From Halothece sp964463655 (lineage in GTDB: Bacteria > Cyanobacteriota > Cyanobacteriia > Cyanobacteriales > Rubidibacteraceae), in NCBI GenBank assembly GCA_964463655.1, contig CAYXDG010000013.1:1-57612 (forward strand): a stretch of 57,612 nucleotides of DNA, read 5' to 3'. The notes under the pieces were generated by a model that was given only the letters and a program-made list of their open reading frames with translations, did no database searches and was not told the DNA's origin. The translations under genes were made by a program, and so were the position numbers. Within the stretch, counting starts at the first letter, position 1, and each line of letters opens with the position of its first letter. Of this stretch, positions 9,688-19,070 are shown piece by piece.

Positions 9688-12063
9688 ATGACAAATTCGC
9701 AAGATCAAGAGACACTTAATCTGAAAGAACAACTCAAAGCAGCCCAAGACAAAATTATGACCCTTGAGGCAGAAATTACATGGATGAAAACCACCAAATT
9801 TTGGAAGTTGCGCCAGTTGTGGATGACAATTAAGCCCATTAAGCAAAATAATCACTATCCTGAAGAGGTTTCTCTGTCTAGTCAGCCAAATACTCCTGAA
9901 GCAAATCAAGGGTTTTCTCCACTGGCAAAATTAGCAATTAAAAAGCGTCAATGGATAGGAAAAATTAAGTTTTGGCGGAAATTATGGATGAATCGTTCCC
10001 AAAAAACTCCCACATCGCCAGAGCCAATTAATAATCAGAAAATTAATTACAAGAAACAACTATCCCACCTCTATCAAGTAGAATTAGACAGCTTTTTGGT
10101 ATCTAGGAAAAAGATATCTTTTCCAACAACAGAAAATCCCTTAGTCAGTATTATTTTAGTTTTACATAACAGAGCAGAGCTAACATTCCAATGTTTACGT
10201 TCTCTGATGACAGTCGCCCTAAATTCTGAGCATCCTTGCGAAATCATCTTAGTTGATAATGGCTCACAAGATCAAACAGGTATGCTTTTAGATCGCTTAT
10301 TCGGTGTTACGAAAATATTGAATCGGGAAAACCTTCATTTTTTAGCAGCAATGAATCAAGCCTCAAAAGTAGCAAAAGGCTCTTTTCTTCTCATGCTCAA
10401 TAATGATGCTCAAATGTTGCCAGGAACATTATCTGCTGCACTAGACACTTATAATAGCGCTAATGATATTGGAGCCGTTGGGGGGAAAATTATCCTGTTA
10501 GATGGTACGCTGCAAGAAGGAGGAAGTATCATTTGGAATGATGGTTCTTGTTTAGGATATGGAAGAGGAGATAATCCCTTTAATTATCCCTATATGTTCC
10601 AGCGTGACGTAGATTATTGTTCAGGCGCTTTTCTACTAACAGAACGAAACTTGTTTTTAGAAATGGGTGGATTTGATGAAGATTATAAACCAGCTTATTA
10701 TGAAGAAACTGATTATTGTCTAAGGCTTTGGGAGCGAGGTAAGCGCGTTGTTTATGAGCCGAATGCAACAATTATTCACTTCGAGTTTGCCAGCGCCCAA
10801 TCAAATCAGTCAGCTATTGATCTTCAGGAAGCTCATCAATCTATTTTTACTCAAAAACATTCTCAACAACTTGCTAATTATCATTTACCGCCTGCTCAGG
10901 AAAACATTTTTCTCGCACGAATTCATGCTTCCTCTTCTAATCGTATTTTGTTTATTGATGATAGAGTTCCTCACGCCTTTCTCGGGTCTGGATTTCCCAG
11001 ATCAAGGGATATTCTACAAGCTCTGGTGTCTTTAAATTACTGTGTTACGTTTTACCCTCTTAATTTTCCTGAAGAAAGTTGGAAAGACGTTTACAAAGAT
11101 ATTCCAAAAGTGGTTGAGGTTGTTCTTAATCAAGGGATTGGGGGATTGGAAGAATTTCTATATCACCGTGCTCACTTTTATGACTTAATTTTTATTAGTC
11201 GTCCCCATAATATGGAGATTTTAAATTTAATCTTAAAGCGTCATCCTCAATGGTTTGAAAAGAGTCAGATTATTTATGATGCGGAAGCTATTTATGCTTT
11301 ACGAGAAGTCAGCCAACGTCAAACTAGAGGAAAAAGCGTTTCTCAAAATGAGATAGATTGGTTAGTTAAAACAGAAATTAAACTTGCGGAAAAAGCTGAT
11401 GCAATTGTCACTGTTTCTGAACAAGAGCGAAAACATTTTACTGAAACGGGGCTAACTTCAGTTTATACATTAGGACATACAGTTGATTTAAAGCCTACTC
11501 CAAAGAAGTTTGAAGAGCGAACAGGGATTGTTTTTGTGGGAGCGATTCACGATATCGATTCTCCTAATGCTGATTCTATTTTCTGGTTTGCGAAAGAAAT
11601 ATTGCCTTTACTTCAAGAAATAATTGGAAAGGAATTAAAGTTTACTATTGCTGGTTTTAATAAATGTCAAGAAGTTTGGGATTTACAAAGTGATTCTTTG
11701 CAGGTATTAGGACAAGTAGAATCCCTAGAAGAAATATATAATCGTGCGAGAGTATTTGTTGCACCCACTCGTTTTGCAGCAGGAATTCCCTTTAAAGTTC
11801 ATCATGCTGCTGCTTATGGTTTACCAGTTGTTACTACTTCAATCATTGCTTCTCAACTAGGTTGGCAAGATCAGCAAGAAGTTTTAGTCGGTGATGACCC
11901 GAAAAGTTTTGCAGAAAAATGCGCCGAAGTCTATACTGATCAAAAAATATGGGAAACCTTGAGAAATTCGGCTTTAAAGAAGATTCAGTTAGAATGCTCG
12001 CGAGACAGTTTTGTACAACAAGTTGAGATAATTATTAACTCGCAACTATTTAAGAAAAGATAA
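9688..12063 (+). CDS. GT2-GT4 bifunctional glycosyltransferase with N-terminal motif
   Basis: 791 residues. Here the coiled coil and the Trp-rich motif MKTTKFWKLR (33-42) are at the N-terminus, unlike in the three preceding genes. A GT2 domain follows (about 145-400; SIILVLHNRAEL, MLNNDAQ, DYCSGAFLLT), then a GT4-type domain (about 430-785; FVGAIHDIDSPN, FVAPTRFAAGIPFKVHHAAA). It likely adds two residues to the surface glycan. It starts 97 bp after the previous gene. Donor sugars are not deducible. Confidence 0.82.
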   Translation: MTNSQDQETLNLKEQLKAAQDKIMTLEAEITWMKTTKFWKLRQLWMTIKPIKQNNHYPEEVSLSSQPNTPEANQGFSPLAKLAIKKRQWIGKIKFWRKLWMNRSQKTPTSPEPINNQKINYKKQLSHLYQVELDSFLVSRKKISFPTTENPLVSIILVLHNRAELTFQCLRSLMTVALNSEHPCEIILVDNGSQDQTGMLLDRLFGVTKILNRENLHFLAAMNQASKVAKGSFLLMLNNDAQMLPGTLSAALDTYNSANDIGAVGGKIILLDGTLQEGGSIIWNDGSCLGYGRGDNPFNYPYMFQRDVDYCSGAFLLTERNLFLEMGGFDEDYKPAYYEETDYCLRLWERGKRVVYEPNATIIHFEFASAQSNQSAIDLQEAHQSIFTQKHSQQLANYHLPPAQENIFLARIHASSSNRILFIDDRVPHAFLGSGFPRSRDILQALVSLNYCVTFYPLNFPEESWKDVYKDIPKVVEVVLNQGIGGLEEFLYHRAHFYDLIFISRPHNMEILNLILKRHPQWFEKSQIIYDAEAIYALREVSQRQTRGKSVSQNEIDWLVKTEIKLAEKADAIVTVSEQERKHFTETGLTSVYTLGHTVDLKPTPKKFEERTGIVFVGAIHDIDSPNADSIFWFAKEILPLLQEIIGKELKFTIAGFNKCQEVWDLQSDSLQVLGQVESLEEIYNRARVFVAPTRFAAGIPFKVHHAAAYGLPVVTTSIIASQLGWQDQQEVLVGDDPKSFAEKCAEVYTDQKIWETLRNSALKKIQLECSRDSFVQQVEIIINSQLFKKR

Positions 12064-12095
12064 GTAGCATGGCTAAGATTTTAAATTAGGTTCAA

Positions 12096-12452
12096 TTGTT
12101 GATTCATCGGCTCAAGCAAGCTCCTGTAACCCAAGAAACTAGGCGTGTTTATACGCAGCTTGTGAAAGAAGAAAATGAGAAATTTATTCCTCTAATCAGA
12201 CCTCGTTTTCAGAGTCAATTTGGCGGTTTATGGACAGACTTAACCACACCACGTGCTTTTAGCCGTTGGAGTCGTCAACTTGTCTTGCACTATAGCCAAG
12301 GAAGTTATCGTTTCTCGGCGCTGCGACGAAGGTTAAATTATCTCTTAAAAATGTCAGTGATGATCTTTTTGTTCACTCAACGAGGTAAAGTGAAAAAAGT
12401 GTTAGCCTGTTGGCGAGGAACGTTTGACGGGCTGGTGAGACAGTTGAGATAA
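12096..12452 (+). CDS. Small unrecognised basic protein
   Basis: I do not recognise this 118-residue product. The frame opens at a TTG (12096) without a good ribosome binding site. An ATG at 12069 runs into a stop within seven codons. The product is rich in Arg, Leu and Trp, with a hydrophobic stretch near residues 84-97 (LLKMSVMIFLF) and a basic end. It lies between a glycosyltransferase gene and a DegT aminotransferase gene, 7 bp before the latter. It could be a small accessory protein, or the C-terminal remnant of a larger glycosyltransferase whose 5' part is lost. The open frame and clean spacing argue for a real gene, but confidence is limited. Confidence 0.4.
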   Translation: MLIHRLKQAPVTQETRRVYTQLVKEENEKFIPLIRPRFQSQFGGLWTDLTTPRAFSRWSRQLVLHYSQGSYRFSALRRRLNYLLKMSVMIFLFTQRGKVKKVLACWRGTFDGLVRQLR

Positions 12453-12459
12453 GATTGAA

Positions 12460-13620
12460 ATGAGTGAAATTAAAATTCCAATTTTAGATTTAACTTTACA
12501 ATATCAAGCCATTCAAAATGAAATTCAGGAGGCAATCGATCGCGTCTTAAAATCAGGTCGCTTCATTTTAGGTGAAGAAGTGGCAAATTTTGAACAAGTA
12601 GTTGCTAATTATTTAGGGGTTAAATACGCGATCGGAGTTAATTCTGGAACCGATGCCCTAATCATTAGTTTACGCTGTTTAGAGATTGGAAAAGGGGATG
12701 AAGTCATCACCACACCCTTTAGCTTTTTTGCCACCGCAGAAGCGATTAGCATGGTGGGTGCAACGCCGATTTTTGCCGATGTGGAATTAGAAACCTTTAA
12801 CATTAATCCTCACAAAATTGTTGACAAAATAACCCCAAACACCAAAGCGATTTTACCTGTTCATTTATATGGTAATCCCGCTACAATGGCGCAGATTTTA
12901 GACATTGCTCAAGGCTATAATCTGAAAGTTATTGAAGACTGCGCTCAATCTTTTGGGGCAAAATATCAAACAGATTGTTTCACTTGTCAAGGGGAATGTT
13001 CAGAGACTATGCGCTATAACTTACAAGGAAAATTCACAGGAACAATGGGAGATTTGGGGGCATTTTCCTTTTTTCCCACTAAGAATTTAGGCGCTTATGG
13101 GGATGGGGGATTAATTGTTACTAATGATGATAACTTTGCCCAATTAGCGAGAATGCTGCGCGTGCATGGGGAAAAGAAAAAATATCATAATGAAATGTTA
13201 GGTTATAATTCTCGTTTGGATGCTCTACAAGCTGCAATTTTAAGGGTAAAATTAAATTACATTGACCAATGGAATGAACAGCGCCGAAATATTGCTCAAA
13301 CCTACAATCAACAATTGGGTCAAGTGCAAGGTTTAGTAACTCCTTATGTGAGCAAAGGTCATGTTTTTCATCAATATACGATTAGAATTTTAGCAGGAAA
13401 GCGCGATCGCGTTCAATCTTCTTTAAAAGAGCAAGGAATTGGAACTATGATCTATTATCCCGTTTCTCAAGATCAACTGCCAGTTTATCAGGGAAAATAT
13501 GAAAAACTTCCCATGAGTGAGTTATTATCAGAACAGGTTTTAAGTCTTCCCATTTGGCCAGAATTAAGTCCAGAAAAAATCGAAACAATTACACAAGCTC
13601 TCATTAAAAGTTTGTTATAG
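12460..13620 (+). CDS. DegT/DnrJ/EryC1/StrS sugar aminotransferase
   Basis: 386 residues. PLP-dependent enzyme of the sugar aminotransferase family, making an amino sugar from a nucleotide-linked keto sugar. Seen: NSGTDALIISLR near residue 61, PVHLYGNPA (133-141), VIEDCAQSFGA (157-167) and SFFPTKNLGAYGDGG (203-217), with K208 as the expected PLP lysine. Between GAKY and TGTMGDLGAF there is an extra stretch of about 22 residues with three cysteines in a CxxCxxxC pattern (C173, C176, C180). This stretch is not part of the usual family core. It is the last gene of the polysaccharide run and probably supplies an amino sugar for it. Confidence 0.9.
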   Translation: MSEIKIPILDLTLQYQAIQNEIQEAIDRVLKSGRFILGEEVANFEQVVANYLGVKYAIGVNSGTDALIISLRCLEIGKGDEVITTPFSFFATAEAISMVGATPIFADVELETFNINPHKIVDKITPNTKAILPVHLYGNPATMAQILDIAQGYNLKVIEDCAQSFGAKYQTDCFTCQGECSETMRYNLQGKFTGTMGDLGAFSFFPTKNLGAYGDGGLIVTNDDNFAQLARMLRVHGEKKKYHNEMLGYNSRLDALQAAILRVKLNYIDQWNEQRRNIAQTYNQQLGQVQGLVTPYVSKGHVFHQYTIRILAGKRDRVQSSLKEQGIGTMIYYPVSQDQLPVYQGKYEKLPMSELLSEQVLSLPIWPELSPEKIETITQALIKSLL

Positions 13621-13680
13621 CAATTGCCAGTTAGGTTAGAATGTTTAACCCCAGATTAGGGATTAGAAGGCGACATCAAA

Positions 13681-14742
13681 CTAATATCGAATCCGAGGAT
13701 CAATGTAAGCATTAATAATATCAATTAGAATACTGGCTAAAACGACGATCGCGCCAAAAAAGACCATAATCCCCTGCACAGTGGGGTAATCTCGTAAGGA
13801 AATCGCCTCATACAACCGATTCCCTAACCCTGGCCAAGAGAAGGTTACTTCTGTTAAAACTGCCCCACTGAGTAACGCAGCAAAGGTTAAACCTAAAACC
13901 GTAATCACAGGAATCATGGCATTTCGCAAGGCATGAGCAAACAAAATCCGCCTTTCTGATAGCCCTCTCGCCCGTGCTGCTTCTACGTAATCAGCTTTTA
14001 AGGTTTGCTTGAGATTAACCCGAACAATGCGCTCAAAAATGCCACTGAGGAGTAATCCAAGGGTAAAACTCGGGAGAGCCAGATAATATAAAGCTGTGAA
14101 GAATTGCCCTAAATTGCCCTGTAAGAGGCTATCAACAGTATAAAGTCCTGTAATATCAGAGGGAGTGGGCTGACTGATAGGAAAGCGGGTGCCAAGGGGA
14201 AACCAGCCCAATTGTACCGCAAAGACCAACTGTAAGAGCATTCCGACCCAAAATAAAGGAAGGGCATAAGTCACAACACCAAACAAGCGCCCCATAGCAT
14301 CAAAAATTGTCCCCGATCGCGCTGCTGCGATCATACCCACGCTGATCCCAATCAAGAGCGCGATCGTCATGCTAAACAGGGAAAGCTCAACTGTGGCGGG
14401 AAAATAATCTTGAATGACCTGCCAAACCGATATTCCGCGACTGGTGAGAGAGCTTCCTAAATCCAACCGCAATAAATCCCCTAAATAGTCGAAATATTGC
14501 CATAACAAGGGCTGATTCAAGCCTAATTGCTCTCGTAGGGCTTGTTTTGCCGATTCTGGCGCTCTTCCCCCCAAAATCGCATCAGCAGGATCGCCCGGAG
14601 TTGCCCGTAACAGGAGGAAAACAAGGGTGGTAATCGTCCACAACATGAGGGGAGCGAGGATCAGACGAACAAGAATGTAGTAGCGGAGGGCTTTTGCGCG
14701 AGACATAATCCGTGACCAGTGATCAGACAGTAGGGTGGGCAT
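13681..14742 (-). CDS. ABC transporter permease, DppB/OppB type
   Basis: 353 residues and about six membrane spans. The typical N-terminal segment of peptide/nickel permeases is present (TTLVFLLLRATPGDPADAI in part), and the EAA loop region (ADYVEAARARGLSERRILFAHALRNAMIPV in part) contacts the ATPase. It is the first of two permeases expected for a dipeptide, oligopeptide or similar importer. The partner permease, binding protein and ATPases are not in the window. Met 13 (start at 14706) is an equally plausible start. It is convergent with the DegT gene. Confidence 0.9.
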   Translation of the reverse strand: MPTLLSDHWSRIMSRAKALRYYILVRLILAPLMLWTITTLVFLLLRATPGDPADAILGGRAPESAKQALREQLGLNQPLLWQYFDYLGDLLRLDLGSSLTSRGISVWQVIQDYFPATVELSLFSMTIALLIGISVGMIAAARSGTIFDAMGRLFGVVTYALPLFWVGMLLQLVFAVQLGWFPLGTRFPISQPTPSDITGLYTVDSLLQGNLGQFFTALYYLALPSFTLGLLLSGIFERIVRVNLKQTLKADYVEAARARGLSERRILFAHALRNAMIPVITVLGLTFAALLSGAVLTEVTFSWPGLGNRLYEAISLRDYPTVQGIMVFFGAIVVLASILIDIINAYIDPRIRY

Positions 14743-14768
14743 GGCTTACCACTTAGAGTAGCATTAAC

Positions 14769-15383
14769 TTACGCTCCTGCAGCAAATACCTGCGTTACAC
14801 TCAGATTTAATTCAGGAAAGGTTGGAGAGATAATTTGATCGCTGCCTCGAAATTGTTGTCCTTGATACTCCCCATCAACTAACTGATACACGGAAAATGT
14901 CGGTTGTTTGGGCGATCCAATATAGCGTCTTCCTCCTAACCCCAAATAGTCAACAATCCAATATTCTCGAATCCCTAACGCTTCATAATCAATGAGCTTG
15001 TGTCCGTAGTCATCTCGCCAGTTGGTACTAACCACCTCAATCGCGACCCGCACTGATTTTCCGAAAGTGATGGTCGATCGCTTTTTCCACAGGGGTTCGT
15101 CTGCTAGCGCTGTCTGATCCAGAACAATCACATCGGGATTATCAGCAGATTTATCGGTATCAACAGGCTTAATTAGGGCTTCTAGAGGGATAATATATGG
15201 CAACTGTAACCGCTCAATTTCAATCCCCAACTTAATGGATAAAAACCCCCCCACCTGTCCATGTGTTCCTGTTGGTCGCACTTCAATTGGCACTCCATTT
15301 CTGAGTTCATAGCGACCATAGGCATCAGGATACCAATCCCAAAACTCTTCCAAGGTCATCAGTTGAGGAACTGCTTCCACCAT
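14769..15383 (-). CDS. Uma2 family nuclease-like protein (DUF820)
   Basis: 204 residues. It has the Uma2/DUF820 restriction-endonuclease-like fold motifs: NPDVIVLD, then VAIEVVSTNWRDDYGHKL and an EYWIVDY segment. The acidic D, E and K residues of a PD-(D/E)xK core are in place. The family is greatly expanded in cyanobacteria and its function is not established. It lies 26 bp upstream of the ABC permease gene on the same strand. It looks intact. Confidence 0.85.
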   Translation of the reverse strand: MVEAVPQLMTLEEFWDWYPDAYGRYELRNGVPIEVRPTGTHGQVGGFLSIKLGIEIERLQLPYIIPLEALIKPVDTDKSADNPDVIVLDQTALADEPLWKKRSTITFGKSVRVAIEVVSTNWRDDYGHKLIDYEALGIREYWIVDYLGLGGRRYIGSPKQPTFSVYQLVDGEYQGQQFRGSDQIISPTFPELNLSVTQVFAAGA

Positions 15384-15575
15384 TGTTCAATTGCTCCTAT
15401 CGCCATCAACAGTCCAATTTTAGCCTCGATCGCGCCGAAGCCAGACTATTGCTCAGAAGTGCGATCAAAGATTGTCATTTTAGTTATTGCTTAATCATTT
15501 CCCCTGACCACAAGACCCCAAAATGATATAACCTGTCTTTGGTGTATTGTTTGGTTAAGAGATAAGGAGATCATC

Positions 15576-16025
15576 TTGGAACGCACATTTATCATGATTA
15601 AACCCGACGGCGTACAACGAGGTTTAACGGGCGAAATCATCAAACGCCTCGAACAAAAAGGCTTTAATCTCATTGGTCTGAAAATGATGACCGTCTCGCG
15701 GGAATTAGCGGAAAAGCACTACGATGTTCACCGTGACAAGTCCTTTTTTGGCGGTTTGGTTGAATTTATCATCTCTGCTCCCGTGATTGCAATGGTTTGG
15801 GAAGGAGAAGGGGTGGTTGCTTCAGCCAGAAAAATTATCGGCGCAACTAACCCTCTCAGCGCCGAACCTGGAACAATTCGGGGGGATTATGGAATCAGTA
15901 TTGGACGCAATTTAATTCATGGGTCTGATGCTGTAGAAACCGCACAACGAGAAATTTCCCTCTGGTTTGAAGAAAGCGAACTCAATAGTTGGGAAGGCGC
16001 TTTGCAAAGCTGGATTTACGAATAG
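15576..16025 (+). CDS. ndk: Nucleoside diphosphate kinase
   Basis: 149 residues. Transfers the terminal phosphate between nucleoside triphosphates and diphosphates. The N-terminal ERTFIMIKPDGVQRGL and the active-site region NLIHGSDAVETA, with the phospho-accepting His of the NxIHGSD motif, are present. The start is TTG at 15576, supported by an AAGGAGA ribosome binding site at 15564-15570 and by the conserved N-terminus, which begins immediately. It is followed by a strong hairpin terminator, so it is probably a single-gene unit. Confidence 0.96.
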   Translation: MERTFIMIKPDGVQRGLTGEIIKRLEQKGFNLIGLKMMTVSRELAEKHYDVHRDKSFFGGLVEFIISAPVIAMVWEGEGVVASARKIIGATNPLSAEPGTIRGDYGISIGRNLIHGSDAVETAQREISLWFEESELNSWEGALQSWIYE

Positions 16026-16042
16026 TTGAAATGCTCATGATT

Positions 16043-16071
16043 CCCTTTTCCATCAGGAAAAGGGGATTTTT
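16043..16071 (+). terminator. Intrinsic terminator after ndk
   Basis: Perfect 9-bp stem CCCTTTTCC / GGAAAAGGG (16043-16051 and 16056-16064) with loop ATCA, followed by a T-rich tract. It sits 18 bp past the ndk stop. Confidence 0.85.
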
Positions 16072-16236
16072 GCCTTCTTGATCCTTGAGAAAGATTTAGG
16101 AGCAAAGTGATGATGCTATAAATTATTAAAATTAACTTGATATATTGAAAACATTATTCAGGAGATAGACAAGACTCGGTTCGATCGCTGTCACTTCAAA
16201 TCTTATGGGAATTTTAGCTTAAACTTTGAAACAGAT

Positions 16237-17025
16237 TTAAAGATAACGACGAAAATTAAATGGTTGTGTCCTCAAAAATACTATTCCCCCTAAAATAATG
16301 GCTACAATAAAGCCTGTTATAGAAATCATTGGCTTGTTCAAATGACGAACTGCGATCGCGATATAAGCCCAAATAAAAACTCCTGTAAAAGCAATATCTT
16401 TCTTGATCCAGCTAATTAAAAACGCGATCGCGCCTCCCACTCCCATCATAATCACTGTCCAAATTTCAGGAGAAAGTCCCCACCTGTCCCACTCGATCGC
16501 TGTCAAAAAAACACCGCCATTTACAATCGTCGCCACACAAATCCAAGCGGAATAAATACTAATTGGAATCCGAACAAACCATCGTTCTCTCCGCGAAATA
16601 AAAGGCTCTCCGCCATCTAAACGAAAATACACCCTCAGTAAGGGTAACAAAATCATCAGCATCGCAAGAAACGACCAAGTAAACAATCGTAATTGAAATA
16701 AAAATACCCAAACAATTTGTGCTATGCTAGCAACAACTAACCAATAGCTAATGCGATAAAAAACAGGTTTTTCTTGTTGGGAAGGTAATGCTTGATAGAT
16801 TGCAAAACTAAATAATCCTAAATAAATCACTCCCCAAATGGCAAAAGCATAGCTAGCAGGAGTGATTAAAACATCTTCAAATAGTTGATTAGAAATTTCA
16901 CCAAGGGTTAAACCACCAATCGGTTTTAGATTAGAGAAAAGATTAACACCAAAGGCTGTAAAAACTGCAATGATGTTAAGAAATTGCCGAATTAGATTCT
17001 GATTCACGGTCATAACTGATATCAA
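16237..17025 (-). CDS. TspO/MBR-like tryptophan-rich membrane protein
   Basis: 262 residues with seven or so hydrophobic segments, longer than bacterial TspO (about 160). The segment PASYAFAIWGVIYLGLF is typical of the cyanobacterial branch annotated as tryptophan-rich sensory protein. TspO proteins bind tetrapyrroles in membranes, but whether this long form does so is not known. A second Met at residue 5 may be the real start. It is an isolated gene between ndk and murJ. Confidence 0.7.
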   Translation of the reverse strand: MISVMTVNQNLIRQFLNIIAVFTAFGVNLFSNLKPIGGLTLGEISNQLFEDVLITPASYAFAIWGVIYLGLFSFAIYQALPSQQEKPVFYRISYWLVVASIAQIVWVFLFQLRLFTWSFLAMLMILLPLLRVYFRLDGGEPFISRRERWFVRIPISIYSAWICVATIVNGGVFLTAIEWDRWGLSPEIWTVIMMGVGGAIAFLISWIKKDIAFTGVFIWAYIAIAVRHLNKPMISITGFIVAIILGGIVFLRTQPFNFRRYL

Positions 17026-17170
17026 AATGATAATTGATCATTTGAGACTTGATTATTAGTTTATCTCAAGAAGCAGGGATTTGTCTCTGTCGCCACGCTT
17101 CAGGCTTCGCGTTATGATTTAGGTAGAAGAAAAATGGTTTTGATAATAGATTGACTTGGTTACGCTAGAT

Positions 17171-18784
17171 TTAACGCTTAATTTTCTTTCTAATTCTGGT
17201 CATTAGAATCTTCAATTCTGGTAAATCTAACCAACTAGCAACAGTAAAAAAGATAACTAAAGCGAGAAGGGAAGGAAAAATAATTTGCCCAGTTTCTAAC
17301 AAGAGATTATCATTTCCCAACCATTTTTCCCACAATTGACTACTTTGCCAGCTTACCACACCAGCTAGAATTGTTCCTCCAATTAAGGTTAAGAGAATTT
17401 TTCCCCAGTCTAGTAAGGGTAATCCATCTAAGCGACGATTTAAGACCCATAACATGATTCCCATCGAGGTAATATTGACCCCGATCGTGGCAAGAATTAA
17501 ACCTGGTGTTTGAAAGATATTCATCAAAAAATAGTCTAAAACACCATTAATCAAGATATTTAAAATACTGATTTTAAAAGGCGTTTCTCCATCGCCAAGG
17601 GCATAAAAAACCCTGACCAAAACATCCCGTCCTAAATAAAAAAACATTCCCAGTCCATAAGCCACTAAAACAGGTGCAACTACCTTTAAAGCATTATAAT
17701 CAAACGCATATCGCTGATAAATAAACCGTACAATTGGGAAAGCCAAGGTGGTTAAAATAGCAGTTAAAGGTAACATTGTTAAAGCAGAAAGCAATAATCC
17801 TTGTCGGATTCTTTCCTTTAACTCTCCCCAATTTTCTGGCGCAGCTAAGCGAGAAAAAACAGGTAACATTGGCACTAAAATCATATTAGAAATAATGCCC
17901 AATGGCGTTAACGCAATGAGATTTGCGTACTTCATCGCTGCTGCTGCATTGTTAATATAAGAAGCAAAAAATAAGTCTGTATAGACATTAATATGTAGCA
18001 TTCCTGAAGAGAGAGTTGCTGGGGTCATAATTCTTAAAACCTCTCTCACTCCTGGATCAGAAAACTGAAAACGGAGACGAAACCCTCCTAAGCTCGATCG
18101 CGCTTGCGCTAACAATTGAACTAACCACTGAATCACAGCGCCTAACAGTGTTCCCCCAGCTAAAACCATCCCCCCTAACCACGCATATTCAGGATTGAGT
18201 AAATCTTTCCCTAAAAACAGCACTAATCCACCCAATCCACCAATCACCGCTAAACTAGAAAACAATGGACTAATCCCTGGTAACCAATACTGATCCGAAG
18301 CATTTAATGTTCCAAATCCAATCCCAATCAGTCCCGCTAAAACCGCCATTGGAGACATAACTTGTAACTGACGAATTGCAATTGAACGGATCATTTCTCC
18401 ATTGGAGATTTTTGTTAACCCCGGAGCAACTAAATCAATAAAAAAAGGCGCGAAAACCACTAATAAAATCGCAATTAACAGCAAAATTCCACTGACTAAA
18501 GTAGTTACAGTTTCCACTAAAGGTGCAGCTTCTGATTTATCTCGCTTCGATAAAACACTAACTAGCGCACTATGAAAAGGACCATTAATCCCACCCAAAA
18601 GGATTAATAAAAAACCGGGAATAATATAAGCATAAGCATAAGCATTGACCACAGGACCGATCCCAAAAGCAGCAGCAATCACTTGTTCTCGGACTAAACC
18701 AAAAACTTTACTAATCAGAGTGGCGACTGCGACAACACCTGCAATACTGGCGAGAGAACGACGAGAACTTTGATTTCCAGACAC
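17171..18784 (-). CDS. murJ: Lipid II flippase MurJ
   Basis: 537 residues and about 14 membrane spans. MurJ flips lipid II across the plasma membrane for peptidoglycan synthesis. Family segments include an N-terminal SLASIAGVVAVATLISKVFG followed by GLVREQVIAAAFG, FLLILLGGINGPFHSALV, and RDVLVRVFYALGDGETPFK. Complete and of normal length. It is a monocistron here. The 200 bp upstream contain a short GGTGGG...CCACC palindrome at about 18822-18839. Confidence 0.95.
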   Translation of the reverse strand: MSGNQSSRRSLASIAGVVAVATLISKVFGLVREQVIAAAFGIGPVVNAYAYAYIIPGFLLILLGGINGPFHSALVSVLSKRDKSEAAPLVETVTTLVSGILLLIAILLVVFAPFFIDLVAPGLTKISNGEMIRSIAIRQLQVMSPMAVLAGLIGIGFGTLNASDQYWLPGISPLFSSLAVIGGLGGLVLFLGKDLLNPEYAWLGGMVLAGGTLLGAVIQWLVQLLAQARSSLGGFRLRFQFSDPGVREVLRIMTPATLSSGMLHINVYTDLFFASYINNAAAAMKYANLIALTPLGIISNMILVPMLPVFSRLAAPENWGELKERIRQGLLLSALTMLPLTAILTTLAFPIVRFIYQRYAFDYNALKVVAPVLVAYGLGMFFYLGRDVLVRVFYALGDGETPFKISILNILINGVLDYFLMNIFQTPGLILATIGVNITSMGIMLWVLNRRLDGLPLLDWGKILLTLIGGTILAGVVSWQSSQLWEKWLGNDNLLLETGQIIFPSLLALVIFFTVASWLDLPELKILMTRIRKKIKR

Positions 18785-19070
18785 AATAAATCCCGTTAAT
18801 AATTAATTGTTGATAATCGTAGGGTGGGCATTACCCACCTTTAATCTTTGAAAACAACAACTGACAATTAAATCGACAATTATTGAAATCAAATTATAGC
18901 GAATAGCGATGGTGTGCTTACAATTTATTGATGCAAGAGAATAGATTAAGAGTGAGCTTTTCCCTGATCGTTTTCGCCTGTCGGATCAGTTATTAATCTT
19001 TAAACACTCAAGCGCGAAGTGGTATAACTTGCCAAAAATAGATTGAGTTGCTAGTTTTAGGAATCTTGTA

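Noticed and set aside
18986..19070. C-terminal extension of the repeat lipoprotein (PKKKKRSL...)
   Set aside because: It exists only because 100 placeholder Ns set an arbitrary frame. The repeat register gives a different frame with a stop at 19071.
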